Below the pieces are notes generated by a model, which was not told where the DNA came from, searched no databases, and was given only the letters and a program-made list of their open reading frames with translations. The position numbers and the translations under genes are program-made. Of a stretch of DNA of 64,000 nucleotides, positions 19,312 to 30,900 are shown in pieces. The DNA comes from Carettochelys insculpta (taxonomy: Eukaryota > Chordata > Testudines > Carettochelyidae), in NCBI RefSeq assembly GCF_033958435.1, contig NC_134158.1:6157837-6221836 (forward strand), read 5' to 3'. Positions within the stretch are counted from its first letter, which is position 1; the number at the start of each line of letters is the position of its first letter.

Positions 19312-20156
19312 CAGGGCGGACTCAACAGCAAGCCGCTCCCTTAAAGGGCCCCTCCCAGACACAGTTGCACAAAACAACACAAGATACACAGAGCTGACAA
19401 CTGGTTGCAGACCCTGTGCCTGCAGCATAGATCCCCAGCTGCCGCAGAAGCAGCCAGAAGCCCTGGGCTAAGGGCTGCTGCCCACGGTGACCACAGAGCT
19501 CCACAGGGGCTGGAGAGAGAGCATCTCTCAACCCCCCAGCTGATGGCCGCCATGGAGGACCCAGCAATTTCGACGTTGCGGGACGCGGATCGTCTACACG
19601 GTCCCTACTTCGATGTTGAACGTCGAAGTAGGGCGCTATTCCTATCTCCTCATGAGGTTAGCGACTTCGATGTCTCGCCGCCTAACGTCGAAGTTAACTT
19701 CGAAATAGCGCCCGACGCGTGTAGCCGCGACGGGCAGTATTTCGAAGTTGGTGCCGCTACTTCGAAGTAGCGTGCACGTGTAGACGCAGCTTTGGTGTGT
19801 GGATGGTCTGTTTATGGTATTGGGCTGTTGAGCCTGAGAGGCCAAGCACACTGCTCCATCCATTTGAGCTGGGACAGTTACTTGAGGGTTGGTTATGAAC
19901 TCGGGGGGTGGGATTTTTCCAAGCTTATGACATGTGACTTCTCTGCCTCTTTCATTAAAAGTGTCTTTTCTACATTCAGACTCTGTGTGTGAGTGGGGAT
20001 CGTTGCCTCTTCCAGGCGCCTGGGGGGGTGTCAATTTCCCAGGCTACTGGGTGGGGGCTCGAGCTGGTTGTGTGTGAGATGGATGAACAGGAACCCCAGA
20101 TATTGAACCCGGCCCTGGTTGCTGCCGACTCCTTCCAGCAGAAGGGTTATATGAAC

Positions 20157-20252
20157 ACTGGCACTGCTGCGAGTGCAAACTGCTCGGGGAACAGACACTG
20201 GACGTGCCACAAACCAGCCCAGAAACCAGCAGGCAGAGCCAGGGGGCAGTGA
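20157..20252 (+). pseudogene. Truncated CLEC2-like last exon, copy B
   Basis: Duplicate of 13131-13226, with the same stop (TGA 20250-20252) and no coding difference noticed. It came with the tandem duplication. Confidence 0.68.
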
Positions 20253-21203
20253 CGGGGATGAGGCCCCTGTCCTGTCAGTGGGGCCAGCCCAGCCGCCTCA
20301 ACCCGTGGGGAACCTGCAGTGCTGGCGAGGGGCAGGAAGACACACGCTGGCGGAAGGACGGCTCCGAGCTCCTCCCCGGGAGTCTGTGGCAGCCATTGGC
20401 CTGGCTGGGTGTGGGGCGTTCCAGGGATTTAACACGGGGCGGTCACATCCTGTGATGTCTCTTTTGGCTCCATCCCAGCAGGCCCCATACTGAATTAAGG
20501 GAGGGACATGGCCTGGCAGCGGCTGCCAGTCCAGCCCATTGCCCGTTGGGGTCCCGGTAGTTCTGTCGCCCCTAGAGCCAGTTGGTGGAGTCCGGAGTGT
20601 TTGTGCATCTTCCTCGCAGCCCCTTCGAGCCACAGGATGGGGTTGAGTCACTCCCTTGAGTTCTCACTGGGGGAACCAGCGGCCAGAGCCCAGCGGGTGA
20701 AGGGTTTGAAAGGTTCCCAAAGGTGGAAGACCTGGGACGTTGCTGACGGCCCTGGAGCTCAGGGGATGGGGCGAGACCCTGTGGCCCTCCCAGGCCGGGG
20801 CAGCCCCTGGGGTTAGGTCTGATAACAGCCGGCGCCTGCCCCTCCAAACCCATCCATGGGCCTGGCCTCACTTTGCTGTTGTGTTTTCCGTGTTCCTTTT
20901 CCTGCCCACATGCAGCTCCCCCGGGCCTGAGTGAACTCCTGTAAACCGACCGCCCACACCCCAGCCCCCATTGCACAGATGGAACATGTTGTACCTGGAG
21001 AAGGGGTGACCCCTGCCATGGCTGCCTCATTAATTAACCTCACAGCCATGAACAAACCCAAAGGGCGCGGTGATCAAACTGGGGTGTTGTACAGCTCTGC
21101 AGGCAAACAGCCACTGCCGCAACTCTAGGGCCCTATCTCTGGCGGGTTCGTTTATGAATTTCCGTATCCTGGGTCCCAAAGTGCCAGGAAATTTCTCCCC
21201 CGT
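20253..21203 (+). other. CLEC2-like 3' flank, copy B
   Basis: Counterpart of 13227-14177, with roughly nine substitutions noticed over the whole 1416-bp flank. Confidence 0.6.
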
Positions 21204-21455
21204 GTGTGTGATGGGGGAGGGAACGGCAGCAAAGCGTTTCCCACTGTGAGCTTCCCAGAGCAGTGTCATGGTCCCTGCTCAGAGGTTAGTCCCTGAATCC
21301 CTGAGGCCGTCTGAGGCCCAACCCACCCTGGGAAAAATACCTGTTAGTGCCTGGCTCCAACTCACAACCGTGTCACTGCCTGTAGCTGCTGTTTGAGGCT
21401 GTCAGGTTTTTAGCCCAGGCGCCGTGTGAACAGAGCTTAGACAGACTGGGACCTT

Positions 21456-22339
21456 TCAGCCCAGGACGTCTATAAAATCTCTCAGAATCTGTTTTCCTCT
21501 GAGTGTCCTTTCAGGGAAAGGGCCCAGAGTGTCCACTGCTACACACTGGGCTGGAACCTCTGTGATGGGCAGTGGCTGGAGAGGGGCCTTGTCCTGGTCT
21601 TGGGGCTTCCCCACCTGCTGGTGCATCTCACACCACTGGGCATAACCAGACCCATCCTTGCCCGGCCCCCGTTCCCAGCTGGTCTCTGGTTCTGCGTCTC
21701 CTTGTGCCCACCACAAAGAGTCTCTTTGTGTAACTGCCTCTTCCTGCCCCAATCCTGGACCTATGGGTAGAGCTGAAAGTTGGTGGGTCGCTCTGGGCCG
21801 CATCCAACCTCCCCTGAGCTCTCGTCTCCTTCCTGCTCTGCCAGGAGCCGCTCCCTCGAGGCGGGCGGGCGGGCGGGCGATGTCCGTTCCCCGCTGGGCT
21901 GTGGCCTTGGGCGTGGTCCCTGTGGAAGGGATGCAGGGGAGGTGGGTGTCATTGCGGGCTGGGAGCTGCTCTCTGCTCTGCCCTGGGCTGTTACAGGCTC
22001 TAGCAGAGCCTCTCGCGTCGGTTCAGTCACTGCTGAAGGCTCGGTGGAGCCCTTTGCTACTGGCTCCAGTGCCGGCTCTGACTGCTCCGGAGGCTCCAGC
22101 ACTTGGGCGAGTTCTCTTTGGATTCCAGGGGCTGGATCCTGGGGTGCTTCCAGAGGTGCTTGTCTGGGGTCTGGTTCCGCTGCCTCTGGGTCACTGGCGC
22201 TGGGTGTCTGGGGTGCAGATGGGCCCTGTGGAAGGCTCAGGAATGGGGTCAGGGCGGAGCATGGCTTAGCCCTGCTGCAGTGACCACGCTCACCCCTGGC
22301 TGGCCTCACACACTGGGCTGAGCCCTCTCCCGCCAGCAC
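21456..22339 (-). pseudogene. Gypsy pol remnant: linker and integrase zinc-finger region
   Basis: On minus, 22339-21761 is an open, Pro/Glu/Ala-rich frame like the protease-integrase linker of the element at 1-3812. A neighbouring frame (about 21700-21470) gives C-x-x-C-type spacing, then V-G-K-P-Q-D-Q-D-K, L-Q-P-L-P-I and V-A-V-D-T-L-G-P-F, matching the end of an integrase HHCC region and the first Asp of the core. The order is again linker then integrase. No LTR was found. It is a decayed fragment from a related element. Confidence 0.55.
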
Positions 22340-23236
22340 AGCAAGGGGGTAATCATTACAGCCTGCAAACCCCCAAGCCCTGACCAGCCCTGGTGTTCAG
22401 CGAGCCCCAGTCCCTGACTGCAGCGCAAATACACCCAGCCCAGGCTGTGCCCCAGCCAAAGCCCCCAGCAGCGCAGAGCTCCCTGCCCGGCCACCCGGGC
22501 CTGGAGGTCGAGAGGCCCAGCAAACACCAGGGTGACCCTTCTGCAGCAAAGGCCGGAACAGAACCCGCTCCGCTGCCCTATCCACTAGGCTGCACTGCCT
22601 CCCTCCTGGGACAGCGTCTTCAGCCTAGTGCCTTCAGCCAGGCCCAGGCACCAATCCCTGACCAGGCCGGCACTCGCCAGACCCGCGTTGTCTGTGTGTT
22701 GGACGAGGTCCGGCCAGTCGCACGCACCAGCCTGGCTGTTTTGGGGGGCGGCTCCTCCAGACACCTGGGTCTGTTTGGAAGGTCACCTTTCACCCCAGAC
22801 ACCCTGTCCCTCCCCAGTCCAGTCCCTCCTGGGCTGCTGGTCACTGAGTCACAGGGGTATGTCAGCCCCCAGCCCTCTCCGAGTGCCCCCCTCGCTGCAT
22901 GCAGGGAAAAGGTCTGTTTGAGAGCGGGGCTGGCCGCGTGACACTGTGTAACCCACACACCTAAGTGCGGTTCACTGGCCCATCCTCTGCACCCAGAGCA
23001 CTTACAGGGAGAACGCCTGAGTCTCTACAGCTTTAGCCGAGCACTTGGCTTCAGCTCAAACCACAGCGACTTCTGCACTAAGCTCCCAAGGGCCCAGGTC
23101 TGAGTGTTGCCTGTTGGCAGTTACAGCTGTATCCCCCGTGTGCTGCAGAAAAAGGTGTTTGGATGTGACTGTGCATAACTCAACGAGACTTCACCCGAAA
23201 GGGGGCCTGTGACCTATCATTGAAGACCTTGTGTAA
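22340..23236. other. No recognisable gene
   Basis: GC-moderate sequence with short uninformative open frames. Confidence 0.35.
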
Positions 23237-23350
23237 CCCTTCTGCTGGAAGGAGTCAGCAGCAACCAGGGCCTGTTCCGTATCTAGGGGGTCCTTCTCAT
23301 CCATCTCACAGAGAACCGGCTCGAGCCACCACCCACCTCTGGACCTAGCC
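23237..23350 (-). repeat. Inverted copy of the dispersed LTR-like repeat
   Basis: Reverse complement of about 13020-13130, including CTCCTTCCAGCAGAAGGGTTA and the block around GAGATGGATGA. Shows that the sequence next to the truncated lectin exons is a dispersed repeat. Confidence 0.6.
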
Positions 23351-23884
23351 ACAGCATCTCAGAATCCACCAAGGTGGACTCTCACTGAATAACTAAAGCC
23401 ATAAGGCTTCCAACCAGCTAATTCAACCACTGTGCCCTGTACTCCCACAAACGTCAAGCATGTCTACAATGGCTCTCCACCCCTAGGGGACAAATGAAAA
23501 CAGAACAACTCTAAGGAAAGGGTGGGAAGAAGCTGTGGGACCCTGGTCAGAAAAAAGATCAGCTCTGGCCTGAGAAGACTTTTACCTGATATAAACACTA
23601 AGGTGAGAAATTTATGACTGGGAACAACTTGGCTTCGTGGATTAGGCTTAGTGGGTTTTGTCTTAGTTTGCTCAGTACCTGGCTTTGATCTGTCTGTGAT
23701 CCCCTGCAGCCACTTCCCTTCTGCTTTCTGTACTGAATACAGTCACTTGTGTTTATTATTAACACTGGTGTAAACAATTGTTACGGGGAGGGGGACAGGA
23801 GCTGGGCATCTCTCTGCCCTTGGTACAGGGGGAACATCTCTCGGAGGTTTTTCTGTGGAACACGTTCATGCAGAGAAAGACAGA

Positions 23885-23890
23885 TTTATT
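23885..23890 (-). terminator. Candidate poly(A) signal for the KLRB1-like gene
   Basis: AATAAA on minus, about 0.9 kb downstream of the stop at 24786. Another occurs near 23750. Only a candidate. Confidence 0.25.
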
Positions 23891-24785
23891 GGGGGCTTGG
23901 TCCCTGTCGAGTGCTGTGCTCCTGGAGGCTGTCAGACCCTGTAGCTGAGCCCTATCACAGCGTTCATTAAATGCCCGTGTTACTCTGCTTGTGGCAGGGG
24001 GGGAGTTTACGGGCTGTTACCTCAACTCTGCCTTGGCTGAGAGGGACCAGAGCGTCTGGCCCTGCAGGACAGGGAGTGGGGCGCCCCAGAGGGCAGGCGG
24101 GTGGGTTCCGTGTGTGATCAGCCCATCGGGTGACAGTCCCAAGGGGATCTCTGTGATTCAGCCCGTCCCGGGGGACACACTTTACAGTCGCTGTGAGGAG
24201 GTCTCAGAAGCCCAGCACAGCCCCCCTGACACCCCTGGAGCGCAGAGCCCGTCGCTAGTGACCGGTAAATGATCCAGAGAGCCAGCTGGGCGGAGCTGTG
24301 TCAGGTCGCTGGCAGGGTGCAGACAATGGGTGGGGGGCCTGGAAGAGAGCTGAGAGCAGGACCTGTCACAGACGTTAAAGGAAATGAATGTGGGGTGGGA
24401 GCCCAGATCCCCAGCTGGTGTCTCAGTCCTGGATCTCGGCCGACTGCCGTGACCTGGGGATCTGGGACAGACTCCTCCCGCCCAGGCCTGGGGGTGGGGT
24501 GGGGTAGAGAGAAATTTCCCGAGGACTGAGCAGCGTGTTCCCCCCACGGCCTGGCCCAGCCCGGCCCTGCAGCGCTCTCCCACCCCTGCTGGGATGAGCA
24601 AAGCCAGAGCTGGGCTTGTTCTCCTCCAGGCTGAGGTGGGGCCGGGAGCCAGGACTCCTGGGTTCCATTGCTTCTTTGCCACCAGTTGTCCATGTGCTCC
24701 TGGGCCGGTCGGTGTCCGTGTGGGTTTCCCCAGGTGTGGCGAGGGGATAAAACACCTGTGCTGGGAGGTCTCCTCCGTACCCGGC

Positions 24786-24909
24786 TCACAGCAGGACGGC
24801 CTCTCGCTGGCAAACCCAATTAAACGCGGCGCCGCAGGTCTCAGAAAGAAGCTGATTCCCCTGCATCGTCCCACAGCTGCTCCCCTCGGCCTGGTCTGGC
24901 ACCGGGAGC
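24786..24909 (-). CDS. KLRB1-like exon 6: last lectin-domain exon and stop
   Basis: 124 bases after CCCGCAG, ending TGA at 24788-24786. Contains [18 protein letters not shown], the closing cysteines and terminal strand. Confidence 0.85.
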
Positions 24910-27900
24910 CTGCGGGACAAAGGCGAGGGCCTGTCAGCGCCTGTGTCTCCATCACACTCACTGCGTGACGGCTCTTCCCTGTGCTAAGGGGACCCCTGCC
25001 CATCCTGTCCCCTCCCCACCACTGCCAGACCCGGCCGGGGTCTGTAACAGCCTCTCCCCGCCCAGAGGCCAGGGCCGTGCTCCAGCCCCATCCTCCTGCT
25101 CCGTGGCTCCTCCCCACAGGCCTGTGCCCACACTGCCCCTCCTGGTCCCCTCCTGCCACTGGCTGCGCCATGTCTGCTCCCCACCCCAATCTCTGGGGGA
25201 CCCCCAGGGCTCTGGCCTGGCCCCTTTGCTCCTCGCCCTCCACACCCCATCTCTGGGCCACCTCCCCAGGGCTCCAGCCGCCATCTCCGTGCTGGGGGAT
25301 GCACGATCTCTCCCTGCCCCATGGCCCTGTCTGCCCCCACCCAGCCTCCCTCCCAGCCCCTCTCCTGGGGGTCCCAACATGGCCTGACACTGACCACGGC
25401 TCCCCTGCAGCTCTCGACCTTCCCCCAGACCTCCCCCAGCCCCTTGGCCCACAGCGGGGACGGAAAGCGACTGAGGGAACCACTCACAGGCTCTGATCCA
25501 GCCGGGAGCCATCCAGCCAGGTCCAGTTCTCCCCCGGGGAGGGGCGGGACAGTCCCACCCAGATCTGATCTCCGCGTTGGGTCAGGCTGAATAGGGACTC
25601 CTGCAGGGAGGGTGGGACAGGCAGCTGGGGGCCAGAACCTGCTCTCGGGCTCTGGTCTGGCACAGCCGAGTTGTCCACGACGTCAGCCCCAGCACCAGTG
25701 TCTGTCTGTCCCCCACCCCCAGACACACCCGTTATCCAGCCTCCTCCGGCTGGCTCCGGCCGCCCTCGGGTGTTTATCCACCGACCCTCGGCTGGGCCCC
25801 TCTCGCCACCCCCGCTCTGTGCCCTTCCCTCGGGCGCCCCCCACGTACATCTCTCACGTGGGCTCCCCACCCCCACAGCAATTTGGGCCCCAGGGCAGCA
25901 CAGCCAGTGGCCCCGGCACACACACCCAACGCCTGCGTGGACACACACTGCCTGGCGCTGGGCGGTGCTGAGCCTGCGCTGGCTGGGCCCAGGGAGCACA
26001 TCCCCCGGCAGAGGTGCTACACTGGCGGGGGGAGGGTTTTCCTGCACGGCCACCCTCAGGCACCGCCCCCATGGCTCCCACTGGCCAATGGGAGCTGCAG
26101 AGTCGGTGCTGGGTGTAGGCAGTGTGCAGAGACCCCCTGTCCCTGGCACCTTCCCAGGGCCACGGGGAGGTGCTGAGTGCTTCTGGGAGGGGCACAGAGC
26201 CAGGGTGGGCAGGCGCCTGGCTGAGCCCTGCTGCACTTCTAGGGCAACGGCTGGGACCCCGCACGAGGGACTTTCTCTATTGCCCCCTTGGCTCCCTGTC
26301 CATCCCCCGTTGCTGGGCCAGACACCCCCACTCGGCCCCTGCTCCTGCCGAGCTGTGCCAGGCACACCCAGCAGGGGCCGGCGCCGGCGTGTGCCCCTGG
26401 GCCTGCGTCCAGTGACTGGGTTTGGGAGCGTCAGAGACGGGCGGTGGGATTGGACACCACATTGTGGACAACCGATGGGAACAGGGAGTCCAAATCCCCC
26501 TGGCAGCTCTGAAACTCCCAGCCCTAAGGTGTGTCTAACGCGCCCCTGTGCTCTACCCAGGGCCCAGCCCAGCAGGGGCAGCTGCAGCAGGGTGTTACCG
26601 GCCCCTTTACCAGCTCCTCCTGGTCCTGGATCACCGGCAGCTGGGAGTCCCTCCGTGCGCAGTCGCTGCGGCTCTCGTTCCACGTTTTCAGTCCTTTGCC
26701 ATCCCGGTAGCACTTGTCCCTGTGCAGCCGCCAGTCCATGGGGCAGAGTTTGCACCCAGAGCCCCCTGCAGCGAGACAGGCACCAGTGATGCTCTGAGAG
26801 CTCCAGGCCTCGTTCCCGGCTCCTCCTTTTCTGCCACTGGGGCAGAGCTGGGGAACAGAATGTGCCTGACCTGCTTTGTGCTCCCTGAAATCTGGGGCTG
26901 GGCCAGGCCCTGCCTGTCTCCTGGAGTCAGTTAGAGCAGAGTTGTGGCTGCTCTGCCTTATGCTTTGTTCCCATATTGAGCCCGGGAAGCAGAGAATAAC
27001 CATAGTGCACTGCGCTCTAGCCACACCTCCATCTGCCCCCTCAAAATGAGGGCTGGAAGCAGGACAGGTGCAGAGCCTTAATCCCGGTCCCACACTGCCT
27101 GGAGGTTCCCCTCCAAAGCCGCACCTACCAAGGGGCTCTCTGCATCCATTGTTGAGGCCGTGTCACAGCATTAGTCTGGTCTAGAATTGGGGCTTTAGCA
27201 GCAATCTGGCTGGGAGTGAGAGAGAAGGCGGGGGTGGGGAGAACAGAGGAGGAGGAGGGATCCCAGGGATGGCTGGGAGTGGGAGGGGTGAATCCATGAG
27301 GCAGTCTCTCTGTTGGCTTCTGTCCTAGCTCTGCAGACATGAGGCAGTCCTGGTATTAGAGTGTTTAAAAACCCACCTAGAAACCAAGCAGTCCTGTAGC
27401 ACCTTATTTATTAGGTGATGAGTTTTTGCAGGACAGACCCACTTCTTGAGATTATGGAGCAGAAGTGAGCAAAACAGGTGAATATGAAGCAAATACAAAG
27501 CAGGGAAGGGGGAAAAGGAGAAAAAAGGTGAGAGAGAAAAGAAAAAAATGGGCGGGAGCATCTATCACTGATAGGACCTCTGGGAAGAGTAATTTAAATT
27601 CAGTGGGATGGCTGCTTAATAACAATAACATGGTTAGTCTTTAAGGTGCTACAGGGCTGCTCTTTCGGTGTGTGTGTGGGTTTGTGTGTGAAGCTACAGA
27701 CTAACCCAGCTACCCCTGAGATGTAAAACCCACCTGTGTGGTTCTCCCCTTGAGCAGTACCTGGCATAGCCACTAGATGTCTCTACCCCACACGCAGGCC
27801 CAGCCCAGCAGGAATGGATGAGGGGCCGGGGGCAAATTGGTGCAGCCAGCAGGGGTCAGCGTGTCCCGGCCCTACAGGACTCCCACGGCCTGGGACAGCA

Positions 27901-30900
27901 GCTGGGTTCCCACGGGCAGTTCCCAGGACGAGATTGGCTCAGAGACACATGAACTGGGGTTACCTGCTGGGCCGGGCTGGGCTGGGAGACACAGCTGGGA
28001 TCGGACGCGCTCCAGGTGGGCGCTGCTGTCTGTTGTGCTCCCAGGGGCTGCCGCTGTATCTCTGCTGCTGGTTCCGTCACTCCCAGGGGCTGCTGAGTTC
28101 GGTCCCTTCTTAGACACCAAGGGGAACACTGCAAAGCAGCGTGGGCAGGGTGAGGGGACCGGTCAGTGTGACAGGGCCATGGGATGAAAGCACTGGCAGA
28201 GCCTCAAAGAGACATAGGGCCTGGCTAAAAGCCCGTTCAGCTTCATCTCCCCTGGCTCCCATGGGCTTTGGAGCAGCTGCAAAGGGCCATGATCTAAATG
28301 AGGGCCTGCCTTGAAAGTCAGTGGGGACTGGGTGCCTAAATCCCTTGGGCACAGTTGCAACCTGTATTGCATCTAAGTTACCCAGCCCCATCATTGCAGT
28401 ACCAGAACACCACAGAGTCTGTGCTGGATTTAGCACGCCCTCCAGCCCTCCAAGAGGCAGGACAGGTCTGCAATCCCCATTGTACCGGCGGAGAAACCAA
28501 GGCAGATGAGGTGGTGAGGACCCAAGCTGGTTTCAGAGCTGGGGACTGACCACCTGAGCTGGCCCTCTGGAGCTTCAGCTGCAGTGTGGCCTATTCCTCT
28601 TCCCACTGCGTCACACCCCATTGAGGGGAGAGGCCAGGAGCCACGGGCCTGGGGTGTGAGATTGCCCAGGGAGCTGAGAGGCTGGTGTCAGGGTCACAGC
28701 ATCTAGAATCAGAGGCTCTCTGCTGCTATGGAAGTTGGCTTAGTTAAAACAGGGCTCCCACCTCCACTCCAGCCCTCCCCGATACCAAGGTGAGGGGCAC
28801 AGCCTGGCTGTCGCAGGGTTTTTCTGGTCCTGTCATTCCTGTCTGTGTCCTTGACCCACAGGCCTTGTAATGCAGGTCATGGGGATGGTATAATAAAGGG
28901 ATTTAGGCACTTAAATTTTCCAAGCCCCAAGTGGGGTTTTCAGAAGCTCTCATCTCAGATACCCAACCACACTTGGGTGCCTAATTCTCTTTGGTGGAGT
29001 GAAACCCACTGGAGAACCTAGGCCTTAGGCTCCCCATTCCCATTTAATTCAACAGGAGTTAGGTCCCCACTGGGTTATTTTTAGGCACCAAGCTGCATTC
29101 TTAAGTGCCTAAGCCCCTGTGGTATTCCAGCCTTGAGGGATCAGCACAAGATCACAAAGGGAATTGGTGACAGAACTGATACCATTGACTGTCTCTTGCT
29201 GTGTGTCTGTGCATTGCCCCACACAACGGGGGCCCTGATCTCAGCTGAGGCAGGGACTCTTCTCTCGCTGTGTGTGTCTGTGCAGCACCTGGCCCGACGG
29301 GGCCCTGATCTCAGCCGGGGCAGGGACTGTCTCTCGCTGTGTGTCTGTGCAGCGCCCGGCCCAACGGGGCCCTGATCTCAGCTGGGGCAGGGACTGTCTC
29401 TCGCCGTGTGTCTGTGCAGCGCCCGGCCCAACGGGGCCCTGATCTCAGCCAGGGCAGGGACTGTCTCTCGCTGTGTCTGTGCAGCGCCCGGCCCAACGGG
29501 GCCCTGATCTCAGCCGGGGCAGGGACTGTCTCTCGCTGTGTGTCTGTGCAGTGCCCGGCCCAACGGGGCCCTGATCTCAGCTGGGGCAGGGACTGTCTCT
29601 CGCCGTGTGTCTGTGCAGAGCCCGGCCCGACGGGGCCCTGATCTCAGCCGGGGCAGGGACTGTCTCTCGCTGTGTGTCTGTGCAGCGCCCAGCCCAACGG
29701 GGCCCTGATCTCAGCTGGGGCAGGGACTGTCTCTCGCCGTGTGTCTGTGCAGCGCCCGGCCCAACGGGGCCCTGATCTCAGCTGGGGCAGGGACTGTCTC
29801 TCGCTGTGTCTGTGCAGCGCCCGGCCCGACAGGGCCCTGATCTCAGCCGGGGCAGGGACTGTCTCTCGCTGTGTGTCTGTGCAGCGCCCGGCCCAACGGG
29901 GCCCTGATCTCAGCCGGGGCAGGGACTGTCTCTTGCTGTGTCTGTGCAGCGCCCGGCCCAACGGGGCCCTGATCTCAGCTGGGGCAGGGACTGTCTCTCG
30001 CCGTGTGTCTGTGCAGCGCCCGGCCCAACGGGGCCCTGATCTCAGCCGGGGCAGGGACTGTCTCTCGCTGTGTGTCTGTGCAGCGCCCGGCCCAACGGGG
30101 CCCTGATCTCAGCCGGGGCAGGGACTGTCTCTCGCCGTGTGTCTGTGCAGCACCCGGCCCAACGGGGCCCTGATCTCAGCCGGGGCAGGGACTGTCTCTC
30201 GCCGTGTGTCTGTGCAGCGCCCGGCCCAACGGGGCCCTGATCTCAGCCGGGGCAGGGACTGTCTCTCGCTGTGTGTCTGTGCAGCGCCCGGCCCAACGGG
30301 GCCCTGATCTCAGGTGAGTTTACTAGTACAGTGTTAATAAAACTTTCCATTGACATAGATGACCTTTGTAGTTGATTCAGCTGCTCACTGCCCAGTCTAT
30401 TGTCAGAACAGCTCCTGTTCTCATTTCACTTCTTCTCCTGTACCACAAAGGGAAACCAGCAGCTTTTCCCCTACTGCCCAAGTAAACAAGATTATAAACA
30501 GGGATAGAGCAGTAACTGTCATCTTTTACCCAGAGCCCAACTGGTTCTGTACAGCCCAGCACAGACGTATCCTAGGCTGCAGAGAGGCAGCAGGCCATAG
30601 CCCTTGGAATAGCCTTTCAGTATTGTAATTGCTACTACCCTAGCTGAGCTGAGGTTCCCCTTGTGTCAGGCGCGGCACACACACAGTGAGAGACAGCCCC
30701 TCTCATTCTCCTACCAACTCCACAGCTTTTCAAATTTTGAGAGTTTGAAAGTTAGGGGTGTTCTGAATGTTGAAAAGAGGGAGCTGGTTTTTTAAAATAT
30801 GTCCATTAATGTTCTCCCTTATTTTTAACCAGTTCTAACGTAGGCCTGGTTCCAACGGTTGTGGTTCTAATGGTTCCAAGGTTGTCATGCCAAGGGCAGT

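Larger units (their letters stand above)
14182..19787. mobile_element. PIF/Harbinger transposon, copy 2 (two-gene, 5.6 kb)
   Basis: Same plan as copy 1: TIRs at 14182 onward and up to 19787, a Myb gene on plus, a transposase on minus, an LTR in the Myb intron, a satellite intron, and a palindromic MITE-like right end. Both genes are open here, so this is the better candidate for an active element. Confidence 0.87.
14182..21203. repeat. Tandem duplication unit 2 (7022 bp)
   Basis: Second copy of 7236-14177, joined to unit 1 by only AGTT (14178-14181). The length difference comes mainly from the intron satellite (+53), a Glu-codon run, a 10-base duplication near 14355 and small indels. Confidence 0.9.

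Noticed and set aside
21658..22283. Plus-strand frames of 160-200 codons
   Set aside because: They are the complement of a decayed gypsy pol fragment, whose minus-strand reading has the integrase motifs.
24910..26755. Very long open frames on both strands (over 400 codons)
   Set aside because: GC-rich intronic sequence with overlapping open frames in several registers; only the short exons with splice borders and lectin motifs are supported.
29339..30106. Open frames across the 67-bp repeats that look like a repetitive protein
   Set aside because: The unit length is not a multiple of three and 63-base variants change frame; no start context, domain or splice site supports translation.
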